Assembly: GCA_002724975.1 (NCBI GenBank)
Contig: PBQF01000082.1
Coordinates: 1-9,768, forward strand
Reading direction: 5' to 3'
DNA length: 9,768 bases
Source: Parcubacteria group bacterium
GTDB taxonomy: Bacteria; Patescibacteriota; Minisyncoccia; Phycocordibacterales; GCA-002724975
The position numbers and the translations under genes are program-made. The notes beneath the pieces were generated by a model. That model was not told where the DNA came from, did no database searches, and saw nothing but the letters and a program-made list of their open reading frames with translations. Every line of letters begins with the position of its first letter. Positions within the stretch are counted from its first letter, which is position 1. Shown here piece after piece: positions 1 to 4,822 of the stretch.

Positions 1-157
1 ACAATTACTATTCTTAGGGCATAAGCAATAAATCTTTAAACTTATATATATTTTCGAGTTCACTCAAGATTTGATTCAAATTGAAATGCCTTGGGGGTAT
101 AAAATGAGTACAATTTGTGATGATCAATTGACGTTTTGAATCTTATCAAAGTGATAG

Positions 158-322
158 CAAGATGTCAAAAAAACTAGAGAAAATGTCAGTTATTTTGCAC
201 AAAGACAGAAGTTTTTAGAGAAATACGTTGTTTTTCCTGATCATAAATATCCGTTTAAAATCATACAATTAAGCAAGTTTGATGAATGCAGTTTTGAGCA
301 TGCTCAATATGCTTCAATGTAA
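158..322 (+). pseudogene. Possible decayed coding remnant (54 open codons, no start)
   Basis: A frame runs open from just after a TAG at 155-157 to a TAA at 320-322. It has no ATG near its beginning and no ribosome binding site. The translation looks protein-like, including the segment FLEKYVVFPDHKYPFKIIQL and an ending QYASM. I do not recognise a family. It could be the C-terminal scrap of a gene that once preceded the methyltransferase at 380, or a chance open frame in AT-rich DNA. The rest of 1-379 shows only very short frames. Confidence 0.25.
294..307. repeat. Perfect 14-bp palindrome upstream of the CmoA-like gene
   Basis: TTGAGCATGCTCAA equals its own reverse complement. It lies 72 bases before the ATG at 380, a plausible place for a dimeric regulator's operator. 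No clear -35/-10 pair was found around it, and it sits inside the possible remnant frame at 158-322, so an operator role is only a suggestion. Confidence 0.3.
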
Positions 323-359
323 ACTATTTAATACTCCTGGTAGTAAGAGAGATGCGGGG

Positions 360-390
360 AAGGAGAATGTTTAAAAACAATGGCAAATAA
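360..390 (+). promoter_or_regulatory. Shine-Dalgarno AAGGAG and 7-codon overlapping leader ORF
   Basis: AAGGAG at 360-365 is the only good ribosome binding site before the CmoA-like gene. It is 14 bases from the ATG at 380, which is long. One base after it an ATG at 367 opens a 7-codon frame (MFKNNGK, stop at 388-390) that overlaps the main start in another frame. The frame of the main gene has a stop at 344-346 and no alternative start codon, so ATG 380 remains the best start. The mini-ORF might reduce or couple initiation, or it may be accidental. Confidence 0.35.
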
Positions 391-1114
391 AAAGACAGAC
401 GTTGATAATGCGGGCGATTCTATTACTACAAGAAACGCGAATTGGAAATTTTCTGGAGATATCGTAAAGAATTTTAGAAATCATGTGAGAAAATCAGTCC
501 CACTATATAATGAAGGGCATGATCTTGTCTGCAGGTTAAGTGATTTTTTCGTGAAGCATGATTCTGTTGTTTATGAGATGGGGGTTTCTCTCGGTGACTT
601 ATTATTGAGACTTGTTCGGCATAACCAGAGTAAAACTAACGTAAAATGGTATGGTATTGATTGCGAACCAGATATGATTCAGGAGGCTCAAGAGAAATTT
701 TCCTCCTACGAGAATGTTATTTTAGAGGCTGAGGATGTCAATACGTATGATTTTCAAAAGTCAGATATGATTATATCGTATTATTGTATTCAATTTATCC
801 ATCCTAAAGCCAGACAGCAATTAATTTCGAAAATCTATGAACGTCTAGAGTGGGGAGGTGCCTTTGTCTGGTTTGAAAAAGTAAGGGGTCCAGACGCCAG
901 GTTTCAAGACATTATGACATCTATGTATACGGATTTTAAATTGGAAAAAGGTTATTCTGCAGAAGAAATTGTAACGAAAACAAGAAGTTTAAAAGGGATA
1001 TTAGAGCCTTTTTCGACAGAAGGAAATATAATGTTATTGAAAAGAGCTGGTTTTGTAGATATTTTATCTATTATGAAATATGTTTGTTTTGAGGGGTTTT
1101 TAGCGATTAAATAG
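380..1114 (+). CDS. CmoA-like SAM-dependent enzyme (carboxy-SAM synthase / methyltransferase family)
   Basis: The 244-residue protein aligns by eye along its length with carboxy-S-adenosyl-L-methionine synthase CmoA. Seen are a leader region with NFRNHVRKSVPLYNEG (31-46), SAM-binding motif I VVYEMGVSLGD (63-73), an acidic strand end YGIDCEPDMI (91-100), IQFIHPKARQQLISKIYERL (137-156), FEKVRGPDARF (165-175) and a C-terminal AGF...FEGFLAIK. CmoA makes carboxy-SAM from SAM and prephenate for CmoB, which modifies tRNA wobble uridine. No cmoB is adjacent. In E. coli CmoA, as I recall, Arg199 helps bind the carboxylate; here the region before AGF reads IMLLKR, so that residue does not obviously align. 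It may be an ordinary methyltransferase derived from the CmoA fold. The start ATG 380 is the only in-frame choice, with AAGGAG 14 bases upstream. A short ORF follows after 9 bases. Confidence 0.8.
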   Translation: MANKKTDVDNAGDSITTRNANWKFSGDIVKNFRNHVRKSVPLYNEGHDLVCRLSDFFVKHDSVVYEMGVSLGDLLLRLVRHNQSKTNVKWYGIDCEPDMIQEAQEKFSSYENVILEAEDVNTYDFQKSDMIISYYCIQFIHPKARQQLISKIYERLEWGGAFVWFEKVRGPDARFQDIMTSMYTDFKLEKGYSAEEIVTKTRSLKGILEPFSTEGNIMLLKRAGFVDILSIMKYVCFEGFLAIK

Positions 1115-1123
1115 AAATAAATT

Positions 1124-1321
1124 GTGAAGATTGGAATGATATCTCTTGTTCTAAAGACAGTAAAATTGATAATAAAGGCCGCTATCGGTTTTCCTATTTA
1201 TTACGGGTTAAAAGGAGTTCGTAATAGGCTTTTGCAAACATGGAGTTCCAAAAAGAGAAGGCCATATATTGAGCAATTATTATATAGTTCCGTTTTGTCA
1301 GTTTTAATGCAGGAATATTAA
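1124..1321 (+). CDS. Hypothetical small protein with hydrophobic, basic N-terminal half
   Basis: I do not recognise this 65-residue product. It begins with GTG 9 bases after the CmoA-like gene; an ATG at 1136 is an alternative start. No good Shine-Dalgarno precedes either. Residues about 5-30 are hydrophobic with scattered lysines (segment VLKTVKLIIKAAIGFPIYYG), followed by a basic stretch SSKKRRPY and a second hydrophobic patch near the C-terminus (LLYSSVLSVL). It could be a small membrane-associated protein, or the tail of a decayed gene. Position and strand suggest cotranscription with the CmoA-like gene, and a hairpin with a T tract follows directly. Confidence 0.4.
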   Translation: MKIGMISLVLKTVKLIIKAAIGFPIYYGLKGVRNRLLQTWSSKKRRPYIEQLLYSSVLSVLMQEY

Positions 1322-1323
1322 CA

Positions 1324-1344
1324 ACTAGTATTACTAGTATTTTT
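1324..1344 (+). terminator. Weak intrinsic-terminator-like hairpin
   Basis: ACTAGTA at 1324-1330 and its exact complement TACTAGT at 1332-1338 form an AT-rich stem, followed by five T at 1340-1344. The loop would be larger than one base in practice, which shortens the stem to 5-6 pairs, so it is weak. It sits just after the stop of the small ORF and between convergent genes. Confidence 0.4.
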
Positions 1345-1352
1345 AACAGTAA

Positions 1353-2138
1353 TTACTTTACAGCAACCCAAGACCTAGTCAAATATTTCGCTTCAATGAA
1401 TTCGATGTTTGATGTTTGCTCTTCAATAAAGCGAATGAACAAACCGAATTTCTTTTCCCCAGCCTGAACTTGTAAGGCATTAACAGATCTCCAAAGACCT
1501 ATAAAGCGTTCCTGAGTTTGAAGTTCTGTATGATGGCTTTCAAGATAGAGCACATCTTTAAATTTTCCACAGGTCATAAGCCGATTTGTCAGATTGTCGC
1601 AAAAATTACTTCTCCCTGATGAAACTCTTTTTAGATCGGGAACAAGCTCTTTAAACTTGTTTTCTATCTTAACCAGTAACGGATTGTCATCGATTACCCT
1701 AGTATTCCAAAGAGCTGCGAATAATCCGTTTTGTTTCAGGATCCGGCTAAATTCACTAACCGTTCTATCGTAATCCGTCCAGTGGAAAGATGAGGCCATA
1801 GTTACCAAATCATATGTATTGCTTTTCAAACCAGTATCTTCTGCTGATCCTTTAAGCCATTTAATAGAGTGTTGGCAGTTAAAAGCAGAGCCATGCTTGC
1901 GCATTTCATCATTTGGTTCAACAGCCGTTGTCTTACACCCTTTACATGCCAACATCCTAGTCCAGGTACCTGTACCTGCACCAACATCTACACATGAAAT
2001 ATCTTCACATTTGTCACGATGAAACAAGCTTAAAATGGCATTGAGGACAAAAGGGGAATATGCTGGCCTGTTCATCGCGTAATCTGCAGCCAATGCACTG
2101 AAATCTCCATATTGCAACTTGTTGTTGTTTTTCGTCAC
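1353..2138 (-). CDS. Class I SAM-dependent methyltransferase
   Basis: This small-molecule or peptide methyltransferase has motif I VDVGAGTGTWT (about residues 50-60 from the GTG start), the acidic TTAVEPNDEM, and FHWTD after DLVTMASS, the pattern of the Methyltransf_11/25 group where YDLVxxxxxFHWxD precedes the late strand. The C-terminal 110 residues are a less conserved substrate lid. I take GTG 2138 as start: it is preceded by GGAGAG (2148-2143), 4-5 bases away, and forms a TAGTG overlap with the stop of the upstream frame. A TTG at 2150 is the alternative. The coupling puts it at the end of the sagB transcript, so it may tailor the TOMM product, for example by N- or O-methylation. That role is inferred from position only, and the substrate is unknown. 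Confidence 0.8.
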   Translation of the reverse strand: MTKNNNKLQYGDFSALAADYAMNRPAYSPFVLNAILSLFHRDKCEDISCVDVGAGTGTWTRMLACKGCKTTAVEPNDEMRKHGSAFNCQHSIKWLKGSAEDTGLKSNTYDLVTMASSFHWTDYDRTVSEFSRILKQNGLFAALWNTRVIDDNPLLVKIENKFKELVPDLKRVSSGRSNFCDNLTNRLMTCGKFKDVLYLESHHTELQTQERFIGLWRSVNALQVQAGEKKFGLFIRFIEEQTSNIEFIEAKYLTRSWVAVK

Positions 2139-2395
2139 TATTCTCTCCAATCATGAGACCAGCGGCAGCCAGAGATCTCCGCCGTCACAATTTTCTCATT
2201 ATAAAGTTGTAAGTCAGCACCACTGTCAACTTCACACCAATCTCCCTTAACAGGACAAACGGAAACTTCAATTTCTGAGATTAAAAGTGTCTGCAGCAAG
2301 GCAGTAACATCCAATCTATCCACCTTTTCCGGCAAAATTTTCATCAAGGTATTTTCTACTGATGAACTGATTAAAGCCGAGAACTTTACCGATGC
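2138..2395 (-). pseudogene. C-terminal remnant of a sugar-type nucleotidyltransferase
   Basis: After the sagB stop (2398-2396) the same frame stays open for 85 codons to the TAG at 2140-2138. Its second half, VSVCPVKGDWCEVDSGADLQ followed by LYNEK, matches the ending of sugar-phosphate or phosphocholine-type nucleotidyltransferases, where pv.g.W.EvDs..Dl..y is the last conserved block. The part before it (KFSALISS, then LDVTALLQTLL) also fits that region in those enzymes, and it lies upstream of the only ATG (2344, preceded by TTG 2347). The catalytic N-terminal GxGxRl...K domain is absent, so this is best read as a truncated gene joined to the end of sagB. A 68-residue protein from ATG 2344 might still be translated, and its stop is coupled to the downstream methyltransferase start. 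Confidence 0.55.
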
Positions 2396-3823
2396 TCACT
2401 TTTTCTTGCTCTCAAGCGTAAACTCACCTACAGAGCCTTCTACATAGTAGTCCAATCCTGAGGCTTCCGCAAAAAGGTCTGAATCTCCATTCCCAATAGC
2501 ACAGGGAGCAAGGTTCATGGCTGTAGCTACGAGGTACATATTCTGCATCAATAGCCCTGCATCTTTTAGTATAACGGCATATGCCATAGACTGGTACTTC
2601 CACATAAATCTCTGAAAACGGGCTGTGTACGTTATAAGTGTGTCCGGCAGATAGTCTCGGGCAGAAGCACGCGATGCGTCCTTAAGCAGTTTTTCCAGTT
2701 TATCGTTATAATCTGATATCCTGGTGAGTGTATGTTCTTTGGGATCATAATGGTACATTCCCTTTTCCAGGCCTTTACACCTGTTTATGGTAAGGTAAAG
2801 CTCAAGTTCATAAATTGCACCCCCACCAGCGTATGGCCTGTTGCTTACCTGTGAATACAGTCCCTTTTCAGGCACTGCGTCCATAATCTTTCGTATGCGT
2901 GCGGAGCGGTACAGGAATTCTCCAATTTGTTCTGCCGTCAATGGGTCTTCGCCATTCTCTCGAACGGAACATCTCTTTTCCACGACAAAGGTAAATGGAA
3001 CATCATCTTTCTTAAGTTTTTCTATATCCGGTTTGTAGAGTTCCACAGTCTCACCGTTCATCTTAGTCTTTACGGCAGGAAGGGGGTCTATCTTTTTCAT
3101 GAAGCGATATGTGCCTCCTACAGGGTTACTGTGCCTGCCCGCACGGCTTCTGGCATGGAGAAGAAGGTCGTGAAACTCCCATTGTAAAAGCGCATTGTTA
3201 TGTTCTTCTGCAACATTTCCATCTTCATCCACTTCACAAATTGCATGTGTATTAAACAGGAAAACAAAGACCTGCCTGACTACTTCTTTATTTACGTCCG
3301 GAAAAGCTATATTAATATCTCTTACAGTACATGGTTGGGAAAGCATATTAATATAAGCTGCACCTCTCCAATCATGCAGGACCAGTCTGCAATGGCCCAA
3401 TGGTGACTCCAGCACCATCCGGCCATTTTCGTCATGGCAATACGCAAATCTTGAAATACGATATTTCACATTGCTGTCGATATGTTGCTCTTTGAATTGG
3501 AAATACTTCGAGATTGGCTCTAAAGTTGAAATACACTGCCCTTCATGTTTTACCGTTCTACAAAGAAAATCTTTCTCCATCAATTTAGAGAGGTGGTAAT
3601 AGAACTTTCCAAGGTTGGATGCGCCATCTTCATTTATAAGGATATTACAAAGCGCATCTTCCGTGCCGCCTTTGTCAGAGAGCGAGTCGACTATGGCAGA
3701 GAGACCTGGAGATGGCTCTTTTAACCTGAGCGCTGATATACGCCCGTTCGTCAATATTATATCTCCACCTTTCCTATGTACGGATACATCATTCCTGAAA
3801 GAAAGTGTGTATGGGTATGTCAT
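2396..3823 (-). CDS. sagB: SagB-type FMN-dependent azoline dehydrogenase (TOMM biosynthesis)
   Basis: The enzyme oxidises azolines on the precursor to aromatic thiazoles/oxazoles using FMN. With the ATG at 3823 it has 475 residues. The N-terminal half carries TLSFRNDVSV near the start and a winged-helix-like part. Next comes the SagB signature WEFHDLLLHARSRAGRHSNP (about 215-234), then the nitroreductase domain: CSVREN (about 285-290, FMN contact), NRPYAGGGAIYELELYLTIN (328-347), GMYHYDP, and FMWKYQSMAYAV containing the Lys-Tyr pair (409-410) that is catalytic in McbC-type dehydrogenases, followed by DAGLLMQNMYL. ATG 3823 is chosen because GGAGG lies at 3838-3834, 10 bases upstream. Earlier TTG 3862 and ATG 3856 lack such a site. 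It is divergent from the precursor gene and heads the minus-strand transcript that continues to the methyltransferase. Confidence 0.92.
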   Translation of the reverse strand: MTYPYTLSFRNDVSVHRKGGDIILTNGRISALRLKEPSPGLSAIVDSLSDKGGTEDALCNILINEDGASNLGKFYYHLSKLMEKDFLCRTVKHEGQCISTLEPISKYFQFKEQHIDSNVKYRISRFAYCHDENGRMVLESPLGHCRLVLHDWRGAAYINMLSQPCTVRDINIAFPDVNKEVVRQVFVFLFNTHAICEVDEDGNVAEEHNNALLQWEFHDLLLHARSRAGRHSNPVGGTYRFMKKIDPLPAVKTKMNGETVELYKPDIEKLKKDDVPFTFVVEKRCSVRENGEDPLTAEQIGEFLYRSARIRKIMDAVPEKGLYSQVSNRPYAGGGAIYELELYLTINRCKGLEKGMYHYDPKEHTLTRISDYNDKLEKLLKDASRASARDYLPDTLITYTARFQRFMWKYQSMAYAVILKDAGLLMQNMYLVATAMNLAPCAIGNGDSDLFAEASGLDYYVEGSVGEFTLESKKK

Positions 3824-3873
3824 TCCCCATTTTCCTCCCTGTTTAACCGGATTCATTTGCAAAATGTGATTTT

Positions 3874-3902
3874 ATGTAAATAAGGATCTATAAGCAAGTC
3901 AA
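3874..3902 (-). promoter_or_regulatory. Possible sagB promoter
   Basis: On the minus strand TTGACT (3902-3897, five of six matches to the -35 consensus) is followed after 17 bases by TTACAT, a poor -10. Shifts of one base give TTTACA or TACATA, which are not better. It lies about 50 bases before the chosen sagB start, the right place, but only the -35 is convincing. Confidence 0.3.
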
Positions 3903-3941
3903 TATATTTGTTTTTAATTAAGCCTTCGGGGGGGGACCACA

Positions 3942-4015
3942 CCTGCCCGAATGATTCGTTCCCGCCCGGCCAAGCCGTTCGCCAGCCCGACTGTATTCTG
4001 GCGGGGACGGGCAGG
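3942..4015. repeat. GC-rich nested inverted repeat
   Basis: CCTGCCCG at 3942-3949 pairs exactly with CGGGCAGG at 4008-4015. Inside it CGCCAG (3980-3985) pairs with CTGGCG (3998-4003). The whole block is very GC-rich, in sharp contrast to the AT-rich bases around it. It looks like an inserted repetitive element or a strong hairpin insulating sagB from the precursor. There is no T tract, so it is not a simple intrinsic terminator. Confidence 0.6.
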
Positions 4016-4043
4016 CGGGGAGAACTCACCTGTTTGCAGATAG

Positions 4044-4175
4044 CAATGTCATTGAATTAAGCCGTAGCGGAAACTTCAGGTTTCCACTACCATGAAATAT
4101 TGCGTATAAATGGAAGGCTAAAGCCATCCGCTACAGTTATGGACACATATAAAAATCCTTAATTCAATGACATTG
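4044..4175. mobile_element. MITE-like element with 18-bp terminal inverted repeats
   Basis: CAATGTCATTGAATTAAG at 4044-4061 recurs exactly inverted at 4158-4175. The interior has no gene but is highly structured: GTAGCGGAAAC (4064-4074) pairs with 4080-4090 except for one base; GGAAGGCT (4112-4119) pairs with 4122-4129 except for one base; and GTAGCGG (4064-4070) can alternatively pair exactly with CCGCTAC (4128-4134). GATAG occurs at 4039-4043 and again at 4181-4185, which might be a target duplication, although five bases separate the right copy from the repeat end. A small non-autonomous element fits best; a structured RNA is the alternative. Confidence 0.5.
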
Positions 4176-4220
4176 TTGCCGATAGACAGGGAGGCAACAG
4201 AGATATAAATTCTTTATTCC

Positions 4221-4285
4221 TCACGCAAAGGGACTTTAGCTTTAGGCATATTTTTTTTCTTGGCGAACTTGGCGGCTTTGCGTGA
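4221..4285. repeat. Inverted repeat with 10-bp arms
   Basis: TCACGCAAAG at 4221-4230 is exactly complementary to CTTTGCGTGA at 4276-4285. The 45-base interior contains a run of eight T and CTTGGCGAACTTGGCGG. Similar 'cgcaaag...ctttgcg' units occur scattered in many environmental bacterial genomes, so this is probably a dispersed intergenic repeat rather than a regulator of the precursor. Confidence 0.5.
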
Positions 4286-4358
4286 TATTTCCTTTATTGC
4301 CTGTTTCAACTCTTAGACTTTTGGACTTTTCGACCTATTTAATTCGACATATTTAATC

Positions 4359-4387
4359 TTGAATCTATAAGTCTAATATGGTATAAA
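4359..4387 (+). promoter_or_regulatory. Sigma70-like promoter of the precursor gene
   Basis: TTGAAT (4359-4364) and TATAAA (4382-4387) are separated by exactly 17 bases, the optimum. Transcription would start near 4394, giving a leader of about 40 bases before the ATG at 4435. That leader contains AAGGAGGT at 4419-4426, a near-perfect Shine-Dalgarno 8 bases from the ATG. Together these predict a strongly expressed monocistronic precursor mRNA, as is usual for RiPP precursors. Confidence 0.6.
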
Positions 4388-4434
4388 TTACATAATTTTA
4401 TTTTTTTAACATCATCCTAAGGAGGTAAACAGTC

Positions 4435-4749
4435 ATGGCAAACGGAAGTAGGGAAGAAGCACAGAAGAATTATGGCAAGATAGTAGCAAAGGCATGGCAG
4501 GATGCAGAGTTTAAGGCTAAGCTTATGGTAGATCCTAAGTCTGTCCTTAAAGAAAATGGAGTGGAGGTACCGGAACGTTCTGAGGTAAAGATTGTTGAAA
4601 ACACCGACACGCTTGTCCATTTCACACTGCCGCCTAAACCAGATGAAGGTGAGTTGGACAAGGACGATTTAGTTTGTGCACCGAGTAAGATTGAATACGG
4701 AGTTGACGGATGTTGTACAAAATGGGTCAGCAGTGGACTAATGTGTTAG
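4435..4749 (+). CDS. TOMM precursor peptide with nitrile-hydratase-like leader (NHLP)
   Basis: This is the substrate of the pathway (104 residues). Residues about 8-67 match the nitrile hydratase alpha-subunit-like leader family: KIVAKAWQDAEFKAKLMVDP (15-34), LKENGVEVPE (38-47), VKIVENTDTLVHFTLPPKP (51-69). An acidic linker EGELDKDDLV (71-80) stands where NHLP leaders usually end in an LSDEEL...GG-type motif, but no double glycine is present. The likely core, about residues 81-104, holds Cys81, Ser84, Cys93, Cys94, Thr95, Ser99, Ser100 and Cys104, eight possible heterocyclisation sites, and ends in Cys. The start is fixed by AAGGAGGT. It is divergent from sagB and convergent with the YcaO gene. 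The leader should be bound by the N-terminal domain of the YcaO fusion. The cleavage site is unknown. Confidence 0.92.
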   Translation: MANGSREEAQKNYGKIVAKAWQDAEFKAKLMVDPKSVLKENGVEVPERSEVKIVENTDTLVHFTLPPKPDEGELDKDDLVCAPSKIEYGVDGCCTKWVSSGLMC

Positions 4750-4794
4750 ATTAGTTGAATGGTAGAGCCGAAGAGATGTTTTTTGCAACGGACG

Positions 4795-4812
4795 CAATGT
4801 CATTGAATTAAG
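4795..4812 (+). repeat. Third copy of the 18-bp repeat
   Basis: CAATGTCATTGAATTAAG is identical to 4044-4061 (19 bases including the preceding G) and inverted relative to 4158-4175. It lies in the 73-base gap between the convergent precursor and YcaO genes, with no inverted partner after it. Its first 11 bases are themselves a small palindrome (CAATG-T-CATTG). The precursor and its promoter therefore lie between repeat copies. Confidence 0.7.
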
Positions 4813-4822
4813 AAGACTTTAT

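Noticed and set aside
1819..2022. Plus-strand frame of 67 codons
   Set aside because: It overlaps motif I of the methyltransferase on the other strand and has no start signal.
2841..3869. Several plus-strand frames of 65-86 codons
   Set aside because: All are shadows of sagB on the opposite strand, without ribosome sites or recognisable motifs.
4417..4661. Two minus-strand frames over the precursor gene
   Set aside because: They are antisense to a precursor with a clear NHLP leader, a 17-bp-spaced promoter and a strong Shine-Dalgarno; no independent signals on the minus strand.
4044..4812. CRISPR array
   Set aside because: Only three copies of the 18-mer exist, in mixed orientation and with very unequal spacing.
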